The translations under genes were made by a program, and so were the position numbers. Shown one piece after another: positions 8,636-16,133 of a stretch of DNA of 47,772 bases (positions within the stretch are counted from its first letter, which is position 1; each line of letters begins with the position of its first letter). The stretch comes from an uncultured Pirellulaceae bacterium (GTDB taxonomy: Bacteria > Planctomycetota > Planctomycetia > Pirellulales > Pirellulaceae): NCBI GenBank assembly GCA_905480235.1, contig CAJQPP010000065.1, forward strand, positions 1 through 47,772, written 5' to 3'. The notes under the pieces are model-generated. The model searched no databases, was not told the origin of the DNA, and saw only the letters and a list, made by a program, of their open reading frames with translations.

Positions 8636-9820
8636 TCAACTCATGGATACGGAACTGGCAGTGCGACTGGCGGAGATGGCCTCGTCCAGGTCGGCAATCA
8701 AGTCGTTAACGTCTTCGATCCCTACCGAAAGCCGCATCAAGGTATCCCGCAGGCCACCCTTTTCTCGTTCCTCGCGTGGGATAGCCGCATGCGTCATGCT
8801 GGCCGGGTGGTTAATCATTGACTCCACGCCCCCGAGGGATTCGGCCAAAGCAAAGAGACGTGTGTTGGAAGCAAAACGACGATTTCTTTCCAAATCACCT
8901 TGCAGTTCCAGCGATACCATGCCGCCAAAATCGAGCATCTGTTTGCGAGCAACAGCATGGGAAGGATCATTTTCCAATCCAGGATAATAAACGCGTTCTA
9001 CTTCGGGATGGTCGACCAAATAATCGGCAATCGCCCGGGCATTCTCACAATGTTGTCGCATTCGCACAGGCAATGTCTTGGTGCCCCGCAAGACGAGAAA
9101 GCAATCCATGGGGCCAGGAACACCACCGGCGGCATTTTGCAGGAAGCGGAGTTGCTCATGCATTTCGTCGTCATTGGTAATTAATGCACCACCGATGACA
9201 TCAGAATGGCCCCCGAGGTATTTGGTTACCGAGTGCAAGACGACGTCTGCCCCCAAACTTAAAGGTTGCTGAAGCATCGGTGTGGCGAAGGTATTGTCCA
9301 CAATCGCTTTGGCATTACCGGCGTGAGCAATTTCGGCAGCCGCTGCGATATCCGTGCATGTCAGTAATGGGTTGGAGGGTGACTCCAGCCAAACAAATTT
9401 GGTCTCGGGGCGCATCGCCTTTTCTATTTCTTCCAGGTTGTATGCATTTACGGCGGTATACGTAACACCCAGCTGTTTCCAAACCTGGTCGAACAAGCGG
9501 AATGTACCCCCATAGACGTCTCGCGCTGTGACGATGTGATCGCCAGAGGAAAGCGTGTGCAGCAACGTGTTTTCAGCAGCCAACCCACTGGCGAAACATA
9601 ATCCGTAAGCACCATCTTCCAAAGCAGCCAGATTCTGCTCCAGCGCTGTGCGGGTCGGATTGCCGCTGCGCGAATACTCGTAACCCAAATGCTCTGAAGG
9701 TGCCGATTGCACGAAAGTCGAAGTCAGGTACACAGGCGTCATGATAGCGCCAGTCGACGGGTCTGGTCGTTGGCCTGCGTGAATGGCACGTGTCGAAATA
9801 TTGAGTGGTTTCTTGGGCAC
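8636..9820 (-). CDS. Cystathionine gamma-lyase/gamma-synthase (Cys/Met PLP-dependent family)
   Basis: A 394-residue PLP enzyme of the Cys/Met metabolism family, full length. The PLP lysine is K200 in HSVTKYLGGHSD; other family marks are YEYSRSGNPTRTALE near 48-62, FASGLAAENTLL, and the C-terminal SVGIEDVNDLIADLDEAI. Sequence alone does not cleanly separate gamma-lyase (cystathionine to cysteine) from gamma-synthase (homoserine ester to cystathionine). The upstream neighbour on the same strand is cystathionine beta-synthase, 84 bases away, and this pairing favours the gamma-lyase, i.e. reverse transsulfuration from homocysteine to cysteine. The start is GTG at 9820; no strong ribosome site is visible before it. 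Confidence 0.92.
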   Translation of the reverse strand: MPKKPLNISTRAIHAGQRPDPSTGAIMTPVYLTSTFVQSAPSEHLGYEYSRSGNPTRTALEQNLAALEDGAYGLCFASGLAAENTLLHTLSSGDHIVTARDVYGGTFRLFDQVWKQLGVTYTAVNAYNLEEIEKAMRPETKFVWLESPSNPLLTCTDIAAAAEIAHAGNAKAIVDNTFATPMLQQPLSLGADVVLHSVTKYLGGHSDVIGGALITNDDEMHEQLRFLQNAAGGVPGPMDCFLVLRGTKTLPVRMRQHCENARAIADYLVDHPEVERVYYPGLENDPSHAVARKQMLDFGGMVSLELQGDLERNRRFASNTRLFALAESLGGVESMINHPASMTHAAIPREEREKGGLRDTLMRLSVGIEDVNDLIADLDEAISASRTASSVSMS

Positions 9821-9904
9821 GTTAGATCAAGGGGTTAATGATGTTAGGTGGCTGTGGGTGCGCGGTGACACACACGCAAAATAATGTTTTCGGCAAGCGT
9901 TGGT

Positions 9905-11296
9905 TTAGCCTGTGCTGACCACCTCGCCCGATTCGGTAACCGCAGCGATGGTGTGCACGACGTCATACTTGGTAATGATCTCCAGAGCGCCGTTCATGCG
10001 AACAAATACGGCGGGCGTATCGCCACGGAGGATACCGGTGATTTGGTCAATCGATGTATCTGGTTCCACGATCGGAAAAGCCGAGCCCATGACTTCACGA
10101 ACTTCTGTATTTTTCAGGTCGTAACCTTGCAGCACCAAGTTCACCAATTCGTCCTCGGTGATGGAGCCCATCGGTTTTTCGTCTTCCAACACAGGCATCT
10201 GCGAAATATCCAGCTCTTCCATCTTGGCCATCACGGCATGAGCGTTGTCGGCAGGGCAGCAACAATGTAATTCTTTGAAACGCGATTTGGCACGGACGCA
10301 CTCGCCGGCACTGACTTTGATCGCAGGCCCCAAGTATTGATTGTCTCTCATCCACTCGTCATTAAAGACCTTGCTCATGTATTGCCGCCCGGTGTCGGGG
10401 ATCAATATCACCATGACATCGTCCTCACTGAGATTCTTGGCATACTCCAAGCCACCCCAAACGGCCGCTCCAGCGGAGCCTCCCGAGAAGATGCCCTCTT
10501 GCCTAGCTAAGCGGCGAGCAACCACGAAACAATCTCGGTCGGTGACCTGCAGGCAATCATCCATGACGTCAAAATGCATGGTCGAGGGGAAGATGTCTTC
10601 TCCAATTCCCTCCACCACATAAGGCTCCGCTTTGCCCACCGACCCATCATGAAAATACTGGTGGTAGAGTGAGCCGATCGGATCGACACCGATCACTTTG
10701 ATTTCCGGGTTTTGTTCCTTGAGGTAGCGTCCGGTTCCCGACAATGTTCCGCCGGTTCCCATTCCGGCGACGAAGTGAGTGATCTGCCCCTCCGTATCAT
10801 TCCAGACTTCGGGACCCGTCGTCATATAATGCGTCACCGGGTTGTCAGGATTGTCGTATTGATTGGGGTAATAAGAATTCGGAATTTCAGCGGCCAGTCG
10901 TTTGGCGACCGAATAGTAGGAACGAGGATCTTCCGGCTCCACTGCGGTCGGGCAAACAATGACCTCGGCGCCGAGTGACTTCAGCAAGTCAATCTTTTCC
11001 TTGGATTGTTTATCCGTGGTGGTAAAGATGACTTTGTATCCGCGGACCGCGGCGACTAAAGCCAAGCCCATACCGGTATTACCGCTGGTGCCTTCGATGA
11101 TCGTACCGCCGGGTTTCAGGTCACCCCGTTTTTCGGCTTCATTAATCATGTTGATGGCAATGCGGTCTTTGATGCTGCCACCCGGATTGAAGTACTCCAC
11201 CTTGGCGTAGATGGTCGGCTTCAAGCCTTGGTTAATGCGGTTGAGTCGGACCATCGGAGTACGACCGACGGCTTCTAATATGTTATTAAATTTCAT
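9905..11296 (-). CDS. cbs: Cystathionine beta-synthase with C-terminal CBS domain pair
   Basis: A 463-residue cytoplasmic PLP enzyme that joins homocysteine and serine (or acts as a closely related cysteine synthase). The N-terminal 330 residues are the beta-family lyase fold: K43 in FNPGGSIKDR holds PLP, EGTSGNTGMGLA near 69 is the phosphate loop, and GMGTGGTLSGTGRYLKE is the Gly-rich loop. Residues from about 345 form two CBS motifs (VMAKMEELDISQMPVLEDE and a second ending near 455), the arrangement of human-type CBS, in which the module senses adenosyl compounds. No N-terminal haem region is present. It is the first gene of the pair with the gamma-lyase/synthase. The 554 bases upstream hold the inverted-repeat region described separately. 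Confidence 0.93.
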   Translation of the reverse strand: MKFNNILEAVGRTPMVRLNRINQGLKPTIYAKVEYFNPGGSIKDRIAINMINEAEKRGDLKPGGTIIEGTSGNTGMGLALVAAVRGYKVIFTTTDKQSKEKIDLLKSLGAEVIVCPTAVEPEDPRSYYSVAKRLAAEIPNSYYPNQYDNPDNPVTHYMTTGPEVWNDTEGQITHFVAGMGTGGTLSGTGRYLKEQNPEIKVIGVDPIGSLYHQYFHDGSVGKAEPYVVEGIGEDIFPSTMHFDVMDDCLQVTDRDCFVVARRLARQEGIFSGGSAGAAVWGGLEYAKNLSEDDVMVILIPDTGRQYMSKVFNDEWMRDNQYLGPAIKVSAGECVRAKSRFKELHCCCPADNAHAVMAKMEELDISQMPVLEDEKPMGSITEDELVNLVLQGYDLKNTEVREVMGSAFPIVEPDTSIDQITGILRGDTPAVFVRMNGALEIITKYDVVHTIAAVTESGEVVSTG

Positions 11297-11850
11297 TGGA
11301 AATCCAGAGTAACAGGGGTCTTGGTGCTACTGCAGATAAACGAGTCTCGCTACGAATGCAGCGCGACCACGTTGGATCGTCGCACCCATTGTATCGACTT
11401 TTCCCATCGGGGAGAGAAACATCAAAAAAACCAGAAACACCAATTCTCACTAAGGTGAGGGGGCGGTTTCCGTTAAGTTTTTCGGATCAGGCTGACAGAT
11501 TTGGCAGCCGAATGAGAATCGTTCTTTTTGATAGCAGTTTACGGTGAGTCTATTCTTTGCTTTGAATCTTAAAAACCCCTCAAGATTAAGCTTTCAGGAA
11601 ATGTGGAATTCGTTCAGGGGATGTCAGTGATACCCACACCCAGGGGCTCCACGAGAAGCCAGTAAAGGGAGCGTATTAGACCCTGAACGTCAGATATCGC
11701 CCCCTTAAGCACCTTGGTGACGGCAACCTACTCGTCTCCTTTTAACAAGGCTAAACTTCGTTCAGGCGGCGGACACCAAGTTTATCTCCGCGGCTAAGGA
11801 CTCCCTGATCTTCGTTGTAATTAACCTCCGAGACGTTGCCGAACGTGGCT
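11297..11850. other. Long divergent intergenic region in the sulfur amino acid island
   Basis: There are 554 bases between cystathionine beta-synthase (minus) and homocysteine methyltransferase (plus). No credible gene is seen. The first 300 bases look unstructured by eye; the last 240 hold the competing inverted repeats at 11611-11766. Its length and structure are out of line with the other gaps in the window. Confidence 0.6.
11611..11766 (+). ncRNA. Candidate switching RNA leader with competing stems
   Basis: CGTTCAGGG at 11611-11619 is exactly complementary to CCCTGAACG at 11681-11689. A second copy of CGTTCAGG at 11759-11766 is also exactly complementary to 11682-11689. The middle strand can therefore pair with either flank but not both. 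A third helix (AAGGGAGCG 11665-11673 with CGCCCCCTT 11698-11706, one mismatch) crosses the first and would form a pseudoknot or a third alternative. A GGCAACC heptamer lies at 11722-11728. The element ends 84 bases before the start of a homocysteine methyltransferase, which fits a metabolite-sensing leader; the opposite strand could instead act for cystathionine beta-synthase. It does not match a riboswitch consensus I know, and being an RNA is inference. Confidence 0.4.
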
Positions 11851-12732
11851 ATGAAATCCTCGCCTTTGATAATTTTGGATGGTGGTTTAGCTACTGAGCT
11901 TGAATCGCGCGGGCAGGATCTCGACGACGATCTTTGGTCCGCTAGATTGCTCCGCGATCAACCCGACGAGATTGTCGCCGCTCACCGGGCTTTTATTAAC
12001 GCGGGAGCGGAGGTGATTACTTCCGCTAGTTACCAAGCGACATTGCCGGGTTTTGAGAAAGCGGGAATCACGTCAACGGAAGCTGAGGATTTATTGCGGC
12101 TTTCTATTCGTTTGGCAAAACAGGCTAGGGAGCAGGCACCTGGTGTGCAGGTCGCAGCCAGCATCGGTCCCTATGGTGCTTTCTTGGCAAACGGAGCTGA
12201 GTACACGGGCGACTACGCTTTAAATCAGCAAGGTCTGATCGATTTCCACCAGCGGCGATGGCAAATTCTGGCCAGCGAAAGACCGGACATCATGTTGTGC
12301 GAAACGGTGCCCAGCCTGCCTGAGGCAATGGCTTTGGCGCAATTGGCGGTTGACTCCAGCCCTATTCCTGTTTGGATCAGTTTTAGTTGCCGTGATGGCA
12401 GTCATATCAGTGACGGGACGGAAATCCAGTCCGTCATTCGAGAACTCCGCCAGTACGATCTGATAGAGGCCGTGGGTGTCAATTGTACCCCACCCCAGTT
12501 CTTGCCCGATCTGATTCAACGGATCCGATCAGAAACAGACAAACGAATCATCGCTTACCCCAATTCGGGAGAAGTCTTTGATGCCAATTCACGGACTTGG
12601 CACGGAGCTCGTGAGTTAGAGGACTTTACCACGCAGGCCGCATACTGGCGTCAACTCGGAGCGAGCATTATCGGCGGCTGCTGCCGAGTAACACCGGCGC
12701 ACATTGCTTCCCTGAAATCGTATTTGCACTAA
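11851..12732 (+). CDS. mmuM: Homocysteine S-methyltransferase
   Basis: A 293-residue cytoplasmic enzyme that methylates homocysteine to methionine, typically with S-methylmethionine or S-adenosylmethionine as donor. It begins with the family signature ILDGGLATELESRG, has a VGVNCTPPQF segment with the first zinc cysteine, and ends with IIGGCCRVTPAHI, the paired zinc cysteines. The length is typical. ATG at 11851 is preferred; a TTG five codons upstream is possible. It is divergent from the cystathionine genes, so homocysteine would be shared between methylation here and cysteine formation there. It overlaps nothing, and its stop is 17 bases from the convergent EEP gene. Confidence 0.92.
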   Translation: MKSSPLIILDGGLATELESRGQDLDDDLWSARLLRDQPDEIVAAHRAFINAGAEVITSASYQATLPGFEKAGITSTEAEDLLRLSIRLAKQAREQAPGVQVAASIGPYGAFLANGAEYTGDYALNQQGLIDFHQRRWQILASERPDIMLCETVPSLPEAMALAQLAVDSSPIPVWISFSCRDGSHISDGTEIQSVIRELRQYDLIEAVGVNCTPPQFLPDLIQRIRSETDKRIIAYPNSGEVFDANSRTWHGARELEDFTTQAAYWRQLGASIIGGCCRVTPAHIASLKSYLH

Positions 12733-12749
12733 CGGCAGGCCAATTGCGA

Positions 12750-14363
12750 TTAGGGATTCAGTTCTACGATCGCCAAAACCGGTCGATGATCGGATGTTAA
12801 CTTGCCATTCAGGACGCGGCTGAACTTCAATTGCCAAGCCTCCCTGGGGGCAGCAAAGATGAAATCAATTTCTTTCGTGGGTGTGATGGATGAAAAGGTG
12901 AACCGATCCTGCTTGGGTTTGACGGCAGCCAAGCTGCCCCGCGAGAGCAAGTCTAGTGTTCGAGACTGAGGTTGATCGTTGAAATCACCCATTAACACGT
13001 AAGGCAGCGTGAGTGTGTCTAGATATTTGGCTAGTTCTTGAGCCTGCTGGAACCGAAATTTATCATCTTTAACCCAATCGAAATGAAGATTTACCACCAC
13101 AATTTCACGTTGATCAGGCAGTTGAATCTGACAGGCCAAGGCTACCCGTGGCTCATTTCCGGTGGGTAGTCTAATTTCACGGGAGGCCACGATGGGATGC
13201 TTGGAGAGGATTCCCAATCCATATTTACCGCCCTGATAGTCCATAAAGGAACCGAAGGCGGAATGCATACCGAGAGATTTTCCCAGGGCTTTCGCCTGGT
13301 CAATCTTGCCGCTTCGTTTCGCCTGGTTGTCGACCTCTTGCAGGCCGATGAAATCGGCATGCAGGTTTTTCAATAATGCGGCGGTGCGATCCAGATCAAC
13401 ACGGCCGTCGTTCCCTAAGCCATGTTTAATATTGTAAGTCACCAAACGAAGTGCCGGGGAAGGCTTGGGTTCTGACCAAGAGAATTCGGTAACCAGAGCG
13501 GCATGATCGGAGGGAAATCCTTGCGCGTATTCGTCGATGACGACGGAGTCACTGGCATCGAGGTGGTTGCCGCGATAATAGATGAAATCAATGCGATCTT
13601 GTTGTTGCTTCGGAAAACGGGGTGTCCAAGTACGATCGTCTTGGCGATGGACTTCGGGATGAGTCTCACGATATGCATCTCGAAACCCCGCGTCACAGAG
13701 GATGTGACTGGTGGGCCAGTCGATCACCACACCGTCGAACTGATCTTGAAAGGACTCGATATAGTCGAGGTGTGACATGCTATTGAAATCACCTGCGATC
13801 ACGATCGGCACCCCAGCATACTGGGAATCGCTGAGCCGCTGTTGAATGAGTGCCCACATCTTTTCCAGATTATCCCGCGAGGCATCGCAGGCGTTTTTCA
13901 GGCCGTCTAAATCATTGGTATCTCGGGTGCCTTCCACCCAAATTTCTTTGTTGTAGGGAAGCCAAATAGAATAGAAAGCCAGTTTGCGATCACCCGGCAG
14001 TTCCAACAACGCGCCAACACATTTGAACTCTTCAAATACGGAGATATCCTCGAGCACGGGATAGCGACTGTGGATAGAGACGTTGGTACCACGCGGGTGA
14101 AAGTGAAAACCCAGTTGCTCGCTGATCCATTCCCCCGAACCATAGGTCTCCTGCATGGCGACGATATCCGCTCCGCTTTGCTGAATAATTTCCACAACCC
14201 GTTGCGGTCCGATTTTCTCGCCATCCTCGCGACCTCCGTGCCAAATGTTCCAGGTCATCGCCCTAAAGGAAACAGGTTCATCTGCCAGTCCGTTTTCGCA
14301 GCCCAGTGCCGCAATACAGGTCATCAACAAGTAGACCCATAATTTTTGCATTTGGTACATCAT
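12750..14363 (-). CDS. Secreted protein with two endonuclease/exonuclease/phosphatase (EEP) domains
   Basis: A 537-residue exported protein with a signal-like start (KLWVYLLMTCIAALGCENGLA); the Cys is not in a canonical lipobox. It holds two complete EEP folds in tandem. Domain 1 (about 31-295): TWNIWHG, AMQETYG, IAGDFNSMSH, DRIDFIYY, FPSDHAALV. Domain 2 (about 305-535): TYNIKHGLG, GLQEVDNQ, MGDFNDQP, EIDFIFA, TSDHRPVLA. Each domain keeps the metal Glu, the Asp-x-Asn and the final SDH catalytic His, so both look active. EEP enzymes cleave phosphodiesters in nucleic acids, sphingomyelin or inositol phosphates; which one applies here is not visible. The start could be either of two adjacent ATGs (14363 or 14360). 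Confidence 0.87.
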   Translation of the reverse strand: MMYQMQKLWVYLLMTCIAALGCENGLADEPVSFRAMTWNIWHGGREDGEKIGPQRVVEIIQQSGADIVAMQETYGSGEWISEQLGFHFHPRGTNVSIHSRYPVLEDISVFEEFKCVGALLELPGDRKLAFYSIWLPYNKEIWVEGTRDTNDLDGLKNACDASRDNLEKMWALIQQRLSDSQYAGVPIVIAGDFNSMSHLDYIESFQDQFDGVVIDWPTSHILCDAGFRDAYRETHPEVHRQDDRTWTPRFPKQQQDRIDFIYYRGNHLDASDSVVIDEYAQGFPSDHAALVTEFSWSEPKPSPALRLVTYNIKHGLGNDGRVDLDRTAALLKNLHADFIGLQEVDNQAKRSGKIDQAKALGKSLGMHSAFGSFMDYQGGKYGLGILSKHPIVASREIRLPTGNEPRVALACQIQLPDQREIVVVNLHFDWVKDDKFRFQQAQELAKYLDTLTLPYVLMGDFNDQPQSRTLDLLSRGSLAAVKPKQDRFTFSSITPTKEIDFIFAAPREAWQLKFSRVLNGKLTSDHRPVLAIVELNP

Positions 14364-14492
14364 GATTTTTTTCCAGAAGGAACCTGTCAGCGAATGAAAT
14401 TAAAACCTAACGCATGAAAAATGTCTTGCCCAGCCACGAGTATTTTTGGCATGATCAAGGAAGGCAATTTTATTCTAAGAAAGGAAGTACCA

Positions 14493-15236
14493 ATGTTCGG
14501 ATTTTCATCGTTATGGATTGGTTTGCTGGGATTGCCATTATGCGCCAGCGTGGGCAGTCATGAATCCGGATTTCAGGAGCAAGAGAATCCTCAGGAAATT
14601 CTTGTTGAAATGCGAGGCGTATTGCGCAGTCGGTATCAGTCGGGCACCGAACGGCTAAAGAGTGCTCGAGTCTATACTGGTCGTGGGACGCTGGATCTGG
14701 AATTGAATTCCATGATCGCGCAAGGCGGCGAAAAAATGAGCGATCGAAAAGTCGTGGTGCGTGGCAATTTGGTCCAGCGACCGAACCGACGTAACCGACT
14801 CATTTGGATGGTAAAGGTGACTTCTCTCGAGGCCGTCGGCCCCCAGCAACCGTGGCCACCGTTGGTAAAAAAGTTCAAACAGATTTCTGTTGAACGCAGT
14901 GGCGGATTTGCCGGATTGATGGAAAAGCAAATTCTCTCAGCGGACGGCAAGGTTGTAACACGCTCATTGGAAAATGGCGGCGTGACGAATGTCAAAAATC
15001 TGGACGAGCAGGTGTTGAGGCAGTTGCACGACTTGGTGGGACGTACGGGTTGGCAACATATTCACTTGCCAAAATCTTCAACCTCTGGAAAACAGATTTC
15101 GGATCAAATGCGCATCAAGGTGGTGATCGAAACGCAGGACCGGGAATTTGAATTTCTTTTGACTTCTCCGGGCACGGATCAAATACAACCCCTCAGTGAT
15201 CTTATTCAGGGCGTGGCGGGTGGTGACTTGGACTGA
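14493..15236 (+). CDS. Secreted protein with emfourin-like C-terminal domain
   Basis: A 247-residue protein. ATG 14493 has AAGGAAG five bases upstream (14481-14487) and starts a signal peptide (MFGFSSLWIGLLGLPLCASV); the longer frame from 14421 lacks a signal. Residues 35-120 form an unrecognised beta-rich segment. Residues 129-243 look like the emfourin family of protealysin (M4 peptidase) inhibitors: QISVERSGGFAGLMEK opens the domain, followed by LDEQVLRQLHDLV and a closing IETQDREFEFLLT then a helix. Emfourins are normally about 110-120 residues, cytoplasmic and encoded beside an M4 protease; here the domain is exported and fused, and no M4 gene is in the window. The family call is by motif only. 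Confidence 0.65.
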   Translation: MFGFSSLWIGLLGLPLCASVGSHESGFQEQENPQEILVEMRGVLRSRYQSGTERLKSARVYTGRGTLDLELNSMIAQGGEKMSDRKVVVRGNLVQRPNRRNRLIWMVKVTSLEAVGPQQPWPPLVKKFKQISVERSGGFAGLMEKQILSADGKVVTRSLENGGVTNVKNLDEQVLRQLHDLVGRTGWQHIHLPKSSTSGKQISDQMRIKVVIETQDREFEFLLTSPGTDQIQPLSDLIQGVAGGDLD

Positions 15237-15268
15237 CGCATCGAACTTTGGACGGTTACCGAGAGCCG

Positions 15269-16054
15269 TCAAATTTCCATGATGTCGGAAGCGTCGTGGC
15301 GACTGGCAACGTGAATCTCGACGTTATCGCCTACCACACGACGACAGGCTGCGGCTGCGATTTTGGGTTCGTTATTCTGTTCTGAAAGGTGACAGAGACA
15401 GGCCCATTTAAGTCTTCGAAACATCGATGCGCGGCTGATTAAGTCCGCACATTCGTCATTAGAGATATGACCACCCCGTCCCCGAATGCGACGCTTCAGT
15501 GGTTCGGGGTAAGGGCCGCGTTCGAGCATTTGTGGGTCGTAGTTGCTTTCGATCACAACCGCGTCGAGTGACAGCAGCAACTCTCTCAAAGCAGGAAAGA
15601 CATGTCCCAGATCGGTGAGGATACCGACCCGTTTATCTTCGTGCTCGATGATAAAGGCTACGCCCTCCGCACTGTCGTGTGGGGTGGCGACGCTATGGAC
15701 GGTCACCGTGCTTCCTTCCGCGGTCGGGAAACTGCGAGCATCACCCGGAGCAAAAAATCGGACATCATCCAGCGGGCCAATTTCGCGGTGCCGGGTTGTG
15801 GCACGCAAGGTCTTTTTTGTGATGTATAGCGGGAGGCCGAATTTACGATGGTAAACACCCATGCACCGCGTGTGGTCCGAGTGGTCATGGGATATGAAAA
15901 GTCCCTGACAAGAGGCGATGTCTCGACCGTGATCAGCCAGCCGTTGTTGGGCTTGTTTTCCCGAGATACCCGCGTCGAAGATCAAGCGAACATCGTCCGC
16001 TTCCACGTAAAACGAGTTACCGTTACTTCCAGATTGCAACGAAATGACCTTCAT
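15269..16054 (-). CDS. Metallo-beta-lactamase-fold hydrolase, WalJ/YycJ type
   Basis: A 261-residue cytoplasmic protein. The start MKVISLQSGSNGNSFYVE matches the opening of YycJ/WalJ proteins, which have been linked to DNA repair or processing and are candidate 5'-to-3' exonucleases. The metal site HDHSDH is at 56-61. Further ligands follow in ATPHDSAEG, ILTDLGHV and a late CHLSEQNN. The length is usual. It ends 33 bases from the stop of the convergent emfourin-like gene and starts 79 bases downstream of the FG-GAP lipoprotein stop on the same strand, so co-transcription with that gene is possible but has no functional rationale. Confidence 0.88.
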   Translation of the reverse strand: MKVISLQSGSNGNSFYVEADDVRLIFDAGISGKQAQQRLADHGRDIASCQGLFISHDHSDHTRCMGVYHRKFGLPLYITKKTLRATTRHREIGPLDDVRFFAPGDARSFPTAEGSTVTVHSVATPHDSAEGVAFIIEHEDKRVGILTDLGHVFPALRELLLSLDAVVIESNYDPQMLERGPYPEPLKRRIRGRGGHISNDECADLISRASMFRRLKWACLCHLSEQNNEPKIAAAACRRVVGDNVEIHVASRHDASDIMEI

Positions 16055-16133
16055 GGTCGATTATTCTATCCGCCTCGGCGTGACACCACAATTGCAGTGT
16101 CTTCGCCGACAGCGTCACCATGACAGTCAACGT

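Noticed and set aside
11681..11728. Resemblance to TPP (ACCCTGAAC) or SAM-I (GGCAACC) riboswitch pieces
   Set aside because: Only isolated short motifs fit; the CUGAGA and UAAU parts of TPP and the P2 and GGUGC parts of SAM-I are missing or out of order.
11297..11835. tRNA or small stable RNA gene in the long gap
   Set aside because: No cloverleaf, TpsiC arm or known SRP, 6S or tmRNA signature could be found by eye.
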